DNA from: an uncultured Bacilli bacterium
GTDB taxonomy: Bacteria; Bacillota_I; Bacilli_A; RF39; UBA660
Direction: 5' to 3'
Assembly: GCA_947598285.1 (NCBI GenBank)
Contig: CANQFE010000004.1
Coordinates: 1-50,627, forward strand
DNA length: 50,627 nucleotides
Each line of letters starts with the position of its first letter. Within the stretch, counting starts at the first letter, position 1. The notes under the pieces are model-generated. The model saw only the letters and a list, made by a program, of their open reading frames with translations. It was not told the origin of the DNA and did not search any database. Shown piece by piece: positions 40,468 through 48,660 of the stretch. Made by a program: the position numbers and the translations under genes.

Positions 40468-40887
40468 TTAATCATAAGAACAAACATCTTCAGAAACATA
40501 GCTAAGAAGTTGTGAATAACTTCCTTCATTAACTTTATAAACAATAACACCTTCGCCATTTTCCGTTTGACAAATTTGATTTTTATTTTCAAATAATTCT
40601 TCTTGAACTAAAGTCGAAATTAGGACTTTGCGATAACAAGAATTTTCTAAAGAAGAACTAGGGCTTTCAGGTCGAAAAGTACTAGGACAATCCTCTAAAT
40701 AATACCGTTTACTATTCACATAAGTCACTGCAGCTTCTTTTAAACTGGAAATTTGTTCTTCTAACAATTTATCTTTGGAATCACTTAAAATGCCAAAAAC
40801 CGAAGTACTAGCAACTGTCATCAATATAGCAATCACAACAATTACAGCTAAAAGTTCAACTAAAGTAAATCCTTTTTGATTTCTCAT
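40468..40887 (-). CDS. Type IV prepilin-like protein (ComGC-type N-terminus)
   Basis: About 139 residues. The N-terminus MRNQKGFTLVELLAVIVV is a class III prepilin signal cleaved after Gly by a prepilin peptidase, followed by a hydrophobic helix and a globular domain with four or five Cys residues. No pilus ATPase, peptidase or other pilins are nearby. It lies 11 bases upstream of ftsY and shares its direction. A minus-strand promoter (TTGCTT, 17 bases, TATACT) precedes it, so it may lead the SRP operon. Confidence 0.8.
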   Translation of the reverse strand: MRNQKGFTLVELLAVIVVIAILMTVASTSVFGILSDSKDKLLEEQISSLKEAAVTYVNSKRYYLEDCPSTFRPESPSSSLENSCYRKVLISTLVQEELFENKNQICQTENGEGVIVYKVNEGSYSQLLSYVSEDVCSYD

Positions 40888-40919
40888 AAAAATCACCATC
40901 CTTAGTATAACATTAAAAC

Positions 40920-40948
40920 TAGACAAAAGCAAAGAAAGATGCTATAAT
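40920..40948 (+). promoter_or_regulatory. SigA promoter of the RNase J gene
   Basis: TAGACA (40920-40925), 17 bases, TATAAT (40943-40948). Confidence 0.75.
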
Positions 40949-40998
40949 TGGACAAGCAAAACAACTTTAATTTTTTTATATTTGAAAGGAAGAGTATT

Positions 40999-42675
40999 AT
41001 GCAAGAAAAAAAGAATATCACGTCCGTTGTTGCGTTAGGCGGGCTTGGTGAAGTTGGAAAAAATATGTATGTAGTCACTCATAATGAAGAATTAATCATT
41101 ATTGATGCCGGAGTCATGTTTCCCGAAGATGACTTAATGGGAATAGATTATGTGATTCAAGATGTGAGTTATTTAAAAGAAAATGAAGAAAAAATCAAAG
41201 CTTTAGTGATTACTCATGGTCACGAAGACCATATTGGTGGAATTGTTTTTTTACTTCAAAATGTTCACATTCCTTGTATTTATGCCCCAGCAATTGCATC
41301 TAGTTTAATTCGTCATAAATTAGAAGACAATACCATGGATTATCAAAACATTGAAGTAATCGAAAAAGATAGTCATTTAAAATTTAAATATTTCGATTTA
41401 GAATTTATCACAACCACTCACTCCATTCCTGATAGCTTCGCAGTAGTAATTCATACTCCAAATGGAACCATTTTTGAAACTGGTGACTTTAAATTTGACT
41501 TAACACCAATTGGCCCAATGGCTGATTTACATAAAATTGCCAAAATTGGTGAAGAAGGAGTAAAACTACTTCTATCAGATAGTACGAATGCTTTATCAGA
41601 AGGATTTTCTAAATCAGAATCTTGCGTTGATGAAGCCTTAAACGATATTATATCCAGACATCCTGGCCGTGTGATTATTGCCACATTTGCATCCAATACA
41701 TACCGAATTAAACATATTGTTGAAACATGCCGTAAAAATCATCGCCAAATTGTCACATTTGGCCGTAGTATGGAAACAAGTATTGATATTGCTTTTCAAA
41801 ATGGCCTTCTAAAAGACCGAAGTACTTTTATTGATGCCAATAAAGCAAAAACTTTAAAAAGGAATGAAGTTTGTATTTTATGTACCGGTTCTCAAGGAGA
41901 ACCTTTAGCAGCTCTTTCTCGAATTGCCAATGGAGTTCATAAACAAATCTCTTTAATGAATGATGATTTAGTCGTATTCTCATCAAAACCAATTCCAGGA
42001 AATGCAGCAAGTATTAATAAAGTTATCAACAAATTATATTTAAAAGGTGTCAAAGTATTTACAAATCAAGAATTTAGTGATATCCATACTTCAGGACATG
42101 CCAAACAAGAAGAATTAAAATTAATGCTTCGTCTCGTAAAACCTCAATATTTCATGCCAATGCACGGCGAATACCGAATGCTTATGGCTCATAAAGCATT
42201 AGCAGAAGAATGTCAGATTCCTTCAGAAAATATCTTTGTCTGCAAAAATGGAGATACATTATATTTAACAGAAAATAAAGTTGAACGAGGTGAACCAGTA
42301 ATTGCCGGAGATGTTTATGTAGATGGTTCGCGAATTGGTGACGTAGGTTCTTCGGTAATAAAAGAAAGAAAAATTATGAGTCATGATGGAATTTTAATGG
42401 CTATCATTAATGTAAATCCATTAAAAAAACAATTATTAATTAAACCTAACGTAACAACAAGAGGATTTATTATGGTAAATGAAAACGCTGATTTAATTGA
42501 TAAAATAGAAAAGAAAGTAACTTCTATTGTAAGAGAAAGTTTTGCAAAAGGAAGTTATAGTTACACCGATTTAAAAAATCAAATTATTTTAGATTTATCC
42601 CCTTATATTAGTACTTTAACAGGTAGACATCCAATGATTTTACCAGTCATTATGGAAGTAAGACAAAGTGATTAA
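40999..42675 (+). CDS. rnjA: Ribonuclease J
   Basis: 558 residues. Metallo-beta-lactamase core (GGLGEVGKNMYV; HGHEDHIGG near residue 74; DSTNA), beta-CASP domain (GSQGEPLAALSRIA; MPMHGEYRML) and C-terminal domain. RNase J has 5'-3' exonuclease and endonuclease activity and is central in mRNA decay. The start ATG follows GAAAGGAAGAG; an earlier in-frame ATG lies at the -10 and would not be on the transcript. Confidence 0.94.
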   Translation: MQEKKNITSVVALGGLGEVGKNMYVVTHNEELIIIDAGVMFPEDDLMGIDYVIQDVSYLKENEEKIKALVITHGHEDHIGGIVFLLQNVHIPCIYAPAIASSLIRHKLEDNTMDYQNIEVIEKDSHLKFKYFDLEFITTTHSIPDSFAVVIHTPNGTIFETGDFKFDLTPIGPMADLHKIAKIGEEGVKLLLSDSTNALSEGFSKSESCVDEALNDIISRHPGRVIIATFASNTYRIKHIVETCRKNHRQIVTFGRSMETSIDIAFQNGLLKDRSTFIDANKAKTLKRNEVCILCTGSQGEPLAALSRIANGVHKQISLMNDDLVVFSSKPIPGNAASINKVINKLYLKGVKVFTNQEFSDIHTSGHAKQEELKLMLRLVKPQYFMPMHGEYRMLMAHKALAEECQIPSENIFVCKNGDTLYLTENKVERGEPVIAGDVYVDGSRIGDVGSSVIKERKIMSHDGILMAIINVNPLKKQLLIKPNVTTRGFIMVNENADLIDKIEKKVTSIVRESFAKGSYSYTDLKNQIILDLSPYISTLTGRHPMILPVIMEVRQSD

Positions 42676-42711
42676 AAAAATGATTCTCAAAATGAAAATC
42701 ATTTTTTTTAA
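42673..42711. terminator. Bidirectional terminator between rnjA and deoD
   Basis: Arms AAAAAATGATT and AATCATTTTTT around a short centre, with A- and T-runs on the two sides, between two convergent genes. Confidence 0.75.
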
Positions 42712-42726
42712 CTTAACTTTTAAAAA

Positions 42727-43473
42727 TTACAATGAAATAATACTATCAAGAGCTAAAGTAATCATATCATTTAAAGAAGATTCTCTTTCTTCTGGTGTTA
42801 AAAACACTTCACTATATTTACTATCAACAACTGTTAAAATAGCCGCGGCTTCTTTATCAAAACTACGCGCGATATGAAATAAAGCAAATGTTTCCATTTC
42901 TTCTCCAATCGGATCTACTTCTTCCGGAACTCTTTTTAAAACATGTTCATTATCGGAGTAAAAACCAAATTGTTCAGTACACAAAATAGAACCTTCTACA
43001 AAATGCAAACCTTTTTCTTTGGCCACATTTTTAATATGATTGGTTAAATTTTGACTTGGATATGTCAAATGCGTAGGATCTCCATTATAAGAATAAGCAA
43101 AATTTGCTTCTGTATAACTTTGATTAGCAATAATGATTTCAGGAACTTGAATTTCAGGCTTTAAAGCTCCACAAGTTCCAATTCGAATAATCTTTTCAAC
43201 TCCAAAAAAATAAAATAATTCAAAAGCATAAATACTAACACTAGGCATTCCCATACCATGAGCCATAACAGTAACGCGTTTTCCCTTATATTCACCGGTA
43301 TAACCATACATTCCTCTAATTTCATTCACTAACTTAGCATTATCTAAAAAATGTTCGGCAATGTACTTCGCACGTAATGGGTCTCCTGGCATAACAACAA
43401 TGGGCGCAATATCATCCTTTTGACATCCTATATGAGCAGGTTTAATATGCTCCATGACTTTTGGTGCTTTCAC
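42727..43473 (-). CDS. deoD: Purine nucleoside phosphorylase DeoD
   Basis: About 248 residues. Family motifs VVMPGDPLRAKYIAEHFL, GHGMGMPSVSIYAFEL, RIGTCGAL and a C-terminal MITLAL match the trimeric/hexameric DeoD type, which phosphorolyses purine (deoxy)nucleosides for salvage. The GTG chosen has GAGGG 7 bases upstream; an ATG two codons earlier is too close to that site. Confidence 0.93.
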   Translation of the reverse strand: MKAPKVMEHIKPAHIGCQKDDIAPIVVMPGDPLRAKYIAEHFLDNAKLVNEIRGMYGYTGEYKGKRVTVMAHGMGMPSVSIYAFELFYFFGVEKIIRIGTCGALKPEIQVPEIIIANQSYTEANFAYSYNGDPTHLTYPSQNLTNHIKNVAKEKGLHFVEGSILCTEQFGFYSDNEHVLKRVPEEVDPIGEEMETFALFHIARSFDKEAAAILTVVDSKYSEVFLTPEERESSLNDMITLALDSIISL

Positions 43474-43632
43474 ACACATTCCCTCTTTTCTATTCTTAAT
43501 ATAAGAGTAACAAAAAAAAAGCCAAAGAAAAAGCAAAAAACAAAAGCTTATTGTAAAATAATGACAACTACATCATTCGACAAATTTTATTTTAAAATTC
43601 CATTATAATAGCATCTTTAGAAAGAGGAAAAA

Positions 43633-45090
43633 ATGATAATAAATGGCTATCCTTTGGATGAAAATCAATTAAAACCAATTTTAGAAAACCCTAAATACTC
43701 CCTCATTATTGCTGGAGCAGGTTCAGGAAAAACAACTACCTTAATTGGCAAAATAAAATATTTAATAGAAGAAAAAAAAGTATTACCAGAACAAATCGTT
43801 TGCATTACCTTTACAAATGATGCTGTAAATCATATCGAAGAATCATTAAAACAAAATCACATTAATTTAGATTGCTTCACCTTTCATAAACTAGCTTTAA
43901 CCATTTTAAAAGAAAATCATGAAACATATCAAATTGCAAGTCCTTTTCTTTTAAAAGAGACAATTGATGAATTTTTCGCATCCGATGGCTTTGGAAATCC
44001 AGAGTTTAAAAAAATAATGAAAAACAAATTTGCCCAATCTTTTTTAGAAAATCCTCGTGCTTTAAATTCAAAAACAGTAAATTCTTACAAAAAAACACTT
44101 TATACTTTTATTGAATTATGGAAAAACAATCAATTTTCCAAAGAAAATTTAAAAACATGGATGAAACAGAAAAAAAATCGTGATACTTTTCTCATTCTTT
44201 ATGCAATCATTTTATGTTATGAAACCGAAAAACAAAGTACCAATTCTCTAGACTTTGAAGACATGCTCATCTACGCAACCAAATCTTTAAAAGAAAAAAA
44301 ATCGCCTCTTCCCTACCAATATATTATCATTGATGAATTTCAAGATTCTTCTTGGCTTCGATTTAAATTAATAAATGAACTCGTAAAACAAAATGATGCT
44401 TCTTTATGTGTGGTAGGTGATGATTATCAATCAATTTATCGTTTTAACGGATGTGATCTAGATATTTTTCTTAATTTTCAAAAATACTATCCCACTGCTA
44501 AAATTTATAAACTAGAACAAACTTATCGAAATAGTGAAGAATTAATCACAACAGCCGGAAAATTTATTCAAAAAAATCCTAATCAAACTCCCAAAACCCT
44601 TTTCAGTGAAAAACATTTAAAAAAGTCAATTGTTCTTCTCTATACCAACCATTTAAATCATGCATTAAAAAGTGCATTAAAAGAAATCGGACCTCAAAAA
44701 GAAATTTTAATTTTAGGTCGAAATCACTTTGATTTCCATGAAATAATAGGTGAAAAAAAGGAAAATCAAATTTTTCTTTCTGATTTTCCTCAAAATAAAA
44801 TAATATTTTCAACCATTCATGCTGCCAAAGGATTAGAAAGTGATGCTGTAATTCTAATTAATTTTAAAAATGATATTTATGGATTTCCATCTCAGCCAAA
44901 AGAAGAAAAAATTTTAACCTATGTCAAAAAAACTGAATCATTTCCAAATGAAGAAGAAAGAAGGCTTTTCTATGTTGCTTTAACAAGAACTAAAACCAAA
45001 ATTTATATCATTGTTCCTTTCACTAATCCATCTTCTTTTACAAAAGAAATAAAATGGAACAAAAATGTACAAAAGAAAATTATTTTTTAA
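43633..45090 (+). CDS. Small UvrD/Rep-type superfamily 1 DNA helicase
   Basis: 485 residues, shorter than UvrD/PcrA (about 700). Helicase motifs are complete: GAGSGKTTT (I), ITFTNDAVNHI (Ia), IIIDEFQDSS (II), VVGDDYQSIYRFNG (III), EQTYRNSEE (IV), TIHAAKGLESDAVIL (V) and RLFYVALTRTK (VI). Insert domains are small, which resembles HelD/helicase IV-like or minimal Rep proteins. It overlaps the convergent sigE by 4 bases. Confidence 0.85.
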   Translation: MIINGYPLDENQLKPILENPKYSLIIAGAGSGKTTTLIGKIKYLIEEKKVLPEQIVCITFTNDAVNHIEESLKQNHINLDCFTFHKLALTILKENHETYQIASPFLLKETIDEFFASDGFGNPEFKKIMKNKFAQSFLENPRALNSKTVNSYKKTLYTFIELWKNNQFSKENLKTWMKQKKNRDTFLILYAIILCYETEKQSTNSLDFEDMLIYATKSLKEKKSPLPYQYIIIDEFQDSSWLRFKLINELVKQNDASLCVVGDDYQSIYRFNGCDLDIFLNFQKYYPTAKIYKLEQTYRNSEELITTAGKFIQKNPNQTPKTLFSEKHLKKSIVLLYTNHLNHALKSALKEIGPQKEILILGRNHFDFHEIIGEKKENQIFLSDFPQNKIIFSTIHAAKGLESDAVILINFKNDIYGFPSQPKEEKILTYVKKTESFPNEEERRLFYVALTRTKTKIYIIVPFTNPSSFTKEIKWNKNVQKKIIF

Positions 45091-45770
45091 GTTTTCATTA
45101 AGTCTTTAATATTTTTAATGACTTTTTTTTCAATTCGGGAAATATAAGATTGACTAATTCCTAACATATCTGCAACTTCTTTTTGAGTATAGCTTTCTGT
45201 ATTATTAAGTCCATAACGTAAAACCATAATTTGTTTTTCCCGAGAATTTAATTTACTAATCTCTTGAGCCACGAAACTTTGATCTACCATCTTCTCATAT
45301 TCATCACTCACCAAATCACTATCAGTTCCTAAAACATCTTCTAAATGAAGTTCATTTCCTTCACTATCATAATTTAAACTATCTTCTAAAGAAATCTCTT
45401 TTTTCCTTTTTTTATTTTTTCTTAAAAACATTAAAATTTCATTAGCAATACATCTTGATGCATAAGTAGCAAGCTTAATATTTTTATCAAGTTTATAAGT
45501 ATTAATCCCTTTAATTAAGCCAATTGAACCAATACTGACCAAATCTTCCATTTCATAACCAGTACTTTCATATTTCTTAGCTAAAAACACTACCAATCTT
45601 AAATTATGTTCAATGAGTTTATTACGAGCCTCAATATCATTTTGTTGAGCTCGTAAAACTAATTGCCGTTCTTCTTCTTTTCCTAAAGGCGGTGGTAGTT
45701 TATCACTACTTCCAATAAAAAAGCATTCACTATATTTTTGTTTTAACCAATTTAAAATTTTTTGTATCAT
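45087..45770 (-). CDS. sigE: Mother-cell sigma factor SigE (pro-sigma-E)
   Basis: 227 residues. The pro-sequence is short (about 20 residues, ending in CFFIGSS) and precedes LPPPLGKEEE, the site at which SpoIIGA cleaves pro-SigE. Regions 2 (YEMEDLVSIGSIGLIKGINTY) and 4 (TQKEVADMLGISQSYISRIEKK) are typical of SigE. It is coupled to spoIIGA by an ATGA overlap with GGAGG upstream. Compared with Bacillus the pro-region is about nine residues shorter. Confidence 0.95.
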   Translation of the reverse strand: MIQKILNWLKQKYSECFFIGSSDKLPPPLGKEEERQLVLRAQQNDIEARNKLIEHNLRLVVFLAKKYESTGYEMEDLVSIGSIGLIKGINTYKLDKNIKLATYASRCIANEILMFLRKNKKRKKEISLEDSLNYDSEGNELHLEDVLGTDSDLVSDEYEKMVDQSFVAQEISKLNSREKQIMVLRYGLNNTESYTQKEVADMLGISQSYISRIEKKVIKNIKDLMKT

Positions 45771-46555
45771 AATAGTTCCTCCAAACAATATGAATTTAAA
45801 ACACATTCAACTCCATCGCGAAGCAAATCTCCTTCGCTAATTCCAACTAAATAATTTTTACTTTTCTTTTCATTTAATTCTAACGATTCTATTCTAAGAC
45901 ATCGAATAATACCTGTATGATTTAAAGAATGATATGGAACATAAAGTAAAGTATGCGAATCAATTTTAGGTAACAACTGTTCTTTAATCAAAACAATATA
46001 TTTTTTGGTAATGGGATCCTTTAATTTATTTCCCGTATCTAAATAAGAATGAAATGTTTTCTGTGTTCCATCTAAAAATGTAATAATTACTGAATAAAAT
46101 TGTTCATAATGATGTATCTCCTTTCTTTCTTTATAATAAATATATAACATCACTGGTGAAATAATAACTAAAACAAGATAAGGAATGGAATAATTTTGAT
46201 ATGTAAAAACAAGTCCCATCTGCGATTCCGAAAATTCTAAATTTAAAAAATAAAGAAAACCCCCTAAAACAACACTAGTCATATAAAAATAAGTCATATT
46301 TTGAATTACATATTTAGAATCTTTAAAACCAAAAGCAGTAAGACACATGAAAAAACTAATCAAAAGCTTCAAAAAAAATAAAAAGAAAGAATTCAGTGAA
46401 AAAAACAAAAAGAGAAAACTAATAGAACCTACCAAAGTCCCTAAAAAAATACGCCCAAGAGAAGCATTTCTTTTTAATGTGTTATTGACAGTAAAAAGTA
46501 AGAAAAAATCAAAAAACAAATTTAATCCAAACACTAAATCCAAATAGACTATCAT
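45767..46555 (-). CDS. spoIIGA: Pro-sigma-E processing aspartic peptidase SpoIIGA
   Basis: 262 residues: five membrane helices over residues 1-150, then a cytoplasmic aspartic-protease-like domain with the catalytic Asp in SYLDTGNKLKDPIT. SpoIIGA activates pro-SigE in the mother cell on a signal from the forespore. The ATG chosen follows GGTGAGAG and gives the family N-terminus (MIVYLDLVFGLNLFFD). A TATAAT lies at 46571-46576 on the minus strand without a -35 at normal spacing; in Bacillus this promoter has an abnormally long spacer and needs Spo0A. Confidence 0.92.
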   Translation of the reverse strand: MIVYLDLVFGLNLFFDFFLLFTVNNTLKRNASLGRIFLGTLVGSISFLFLFFSLNSFFLFFLKLLISFFMCLTAFGFKDSKYVIQNMTYFYMTSVVLGGFLYFLNLEFSESQMGLVFTYQNYSIPYLVLVIISPVMLYIYYKERKEIHHYEQFYSVIITFLDGTQKTFHSYLDTGNKLKDPITKKYIVLIKEQLLPKIDSHTLLYVPYHSLNHTGIIRCLRIESLELNEKKSKNYLVGISEGDLLRDGVECVLNSYCLEELL

Positions 46556-46570
46556 ACTCTCACCATCTTG

Positions 46571-46607
46571 ATTATACAAAAAAAACGACTCAAAAATTGT
46601 CGTTTTA
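46571..46607 (-). terminator. Terminator between the surface gene and spoIIGA
   Basis: AAAACGAC and GTCGTTTT form an 8-base-pair stem, with a long T-run on the minus strand. It ends the transcript of the surface gene just before the spoIIGA -10 (46571-46576). Confidence 0.8.
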
Positions 46608-46627
46608 AAGAAAAACAAAAAAGAAAT

Positions 46628-48541
46628 TTAAGGAGATAAAACAACACGGAAACTAAAAGCAGTATCTGCTTGCCCATTGACACCATGAAATGCATAAACG
46701 CCTGAATCTGTACCATCTCCATATCCTCCACCACGTCTGAACCATGGGTTACTTGAAACTATAAAATAGGCTAAATCAGCATTGTAACTTCCGATAAATC
46801 TTGCTGAAGTTCCACCATTATATGAAACACGGTAAAACGGTCCTAACTCTTTGGTAGCATCTCCCAATACTCCTCTTTGATATTCTTGATCTATTGTTTT
46901 GTAATCATATAAATCATAATATTTTGAAGATGACCATTCTTTTCCATTTGTATTTGTTTTATTTTCACCACAATTACTACCCCTTCCACCATTTTCTTTG
47001 CAATTACTATATAGCCCTTTAAATCCTGAATTATTGGAAGAATCAGCTCCACTTGCTGGAGATGAAGATGCATTACTGCCTTGCATTACCCCCATGACAC
47101 AATCCCAGGCTCCTCCTGCCATATCATAGATTCCACTGTAATTTCCAGTGGTACTTGATTGTACACTAGACGAATTATAATAATGATATCCATTGTCTCC
47201 ATCTTGATTTAACGTTGTTGAATCTGTACTATTATATACTGGACTTCCTGCTGTTGGTACATTCTTTGCACTATATCCTGTAATATAATCACTATTATTA
47301 TTAATCCTTACTTCTTCACATTTTTCATTAGTACATCTACCAAACTTCGAATTTGTTAAATAAGTGACTGCTCCCCATTCACTGTTTTTCATCATGTGAC
47401 TTTCTAATTCACGTTTGTAATTATATGATGTATAAAAGGCGTTAGCTATTTGTATTCCTCTCCAACTATACACATTTGGTTTGATGATGACTTTTGATGG
47501 TTCTTCTTTATTCGTATTGCTAGTATTTTCTGCATTTGCTTTGGTCCAATTACTTGTTGTAATTTCTTTTGTTGTATCACTATTTTGATTATATCCTGTT
47601 TCAAATTTTCCGACCCAGAATCCATTACTATCAAAAGCTTCAAAAGCGGGATGAGTGATAGAATCTCCTTTTTTACTTCCTTGTTTATTGCCACTATCTT
47701 TTGTTTCAAATGCGATTTCAAAAACAGAGCTTTCTCCTTTATTTCCTACTTTATTAGTTGCTTTCATCGCTTCATAAACTTCTGTTACATTTGTTTTATT
47801 TCCTAATTCTGTTACACTAGTATATACTGTATATGTACTTTCATCTTCTTGTAATACATATCGATATCTTGGAATCCATACAAAATAACTTTCAATATCT
47901 TTTTCTTTGATTTCTTCTCCTGGTGTATAGTTATCAACTACTCCATCTCTTAATATCACTGCATTCGCCCATTGCTGTTTCCCATAGTTATACCATTCAC
48001 TAGTAATATCTGCTTTCTCTACTTTTCCTGCTTGTGCTCCAACATAAGTTATATCACTTGGTTTTTCATCTTCTGATATAACCACTGGTACTAATCTTCC
48101 ATTCATTAAATCTGGTATCGCTCCATTTAATGTATCTTCTTCATAGATCTTCTTAAAATGTAAATAACATTTCGTTTTCGTTGTTGTAATATTGGATAGA
48201 TATGGTCCCCATCTTTCATTATCCCAATTGATTCTACTTACTTTCTCTCCTGTTGTCATATCTTTGCAATAACTACTACTAGTATCTAAACTATATCCTT
48301 CTTCTTTCTTTGGTGCTGTCTTTGATATTTTATCTTCTTTTCCATCATCGATATAAAAGGCAAACTCTAAATCTCCTATATCTTGTACTTCTCCATTTAT
48401 GATATCTTCATTTAGATTTGTTTGAAAGATGGCAAATGTTTTATAGATGAAAACTCCTGTGATCAATAATACACAAGCTATCGTAAATATGATTATTACT
48501 TTTTGATTTTTATTGTTCTCTTTAAATTTTTGTAATTTCAT
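46628..48541 (-). CDS. Large surface-anchored protein with FGE/C-type-lectin-like C-terminus
   Basis: 637 residues. Signal-anchor at residues 14-36 and shared family module (LNEDIINGEVQDIGD to TKCYLHF) are followed by a domain resembling the formylglycine-generating-enzyme fold: SYFVWIPRYRY near residue 220, HPAFEAF...GFWVGKF, MMKNSEWGAVTYL near 395, GIYDMAGGAWDCVMGV near 480 and a final SFRVVLSP. This fold is also the C-type-lectin scaffold used by binding proteins diversified by retroelements. Catalytic FGE cysteines are not evident, so I favour a binding role. Promoter of the G10 type, its own terminator. Confidence 0.8.
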   Translation of the reverse strand: MKLQKFKENNKNQKVIIIFTIACVLLITGVFIYKTFAIFQTNLNEDIINGEVQDIGDLEFAFYIDDGKEDKISKTAPKKEEGYSLDTSSSYCKDMTTGEKVSRINWDNERWGPYLSNITTTKTKCYLHFKKIYEEDTLNGAIPDLMNGRLVPVVISEDEKPSDITYVGAQAGKVEKADITSEWYNYGKQQWANAVILRDGVVDNYTPGEEIKEKDIESYFVWIPRYRYVLQEDESTYTVYTSVTELGNKTNVTEVYEAMKATNKVGNKGESSVFEIAFETKDSGNKQGSKKGDSITHPAFEAFDSNGFWVGKFETGYNQNSDTTKEITTSNWTKANAENTSNTNKEEPSKVIIKPNVYSWRGIQIANAFYTSYNYKRELESHMMKNSEWGAVTYLTNSKFGRCTNEKCEEVRINNNSDYITGYSAKNVPTAGSPVYNSTDSTTLNQDGDNGYHYYNSSSVQSSTTGNYSGIYDMAGGAWDCVMGVMQGSNASSSPASGADSSNNSGFKGLYSNCKENGGRGSNCGENKTNTNGKEWSSSKYYDLYDYKTIDQEYQRGVLGDATKELGPFYRVSYNGGTSARFIGSYNADLAYFIVSSNPWFRRGGGYGDGTDSGVYAFHGVNGQADTAFSFRVVLSP

Positions 48542-48571
48542 ATTAAAAAATCACCATACCTATTTATGATG

Positions 48572-48603
48572 ATTCTACCAAATACCCCCCCCCCAGAGGT
48601 CAA
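48572..48603 (-). promoter_or_regulatory. Poly-G spacer promoter of the surface gene, copy 3
   Basis: TTGACC (48598-48603), a 20-base spacer with ten G (48585-48594), TAGAAT (48572-48577) on the minus strand. The downstream leader palindrome is also present. The peptide/antisense module of copies 1 and 2 is absent. Confidence 0.6.
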
Positions 48604-48660
48604 TTGACATGTTGGTAATTATTATTTTACTATTGATTTATTTCTTTTCTTACAATTATT

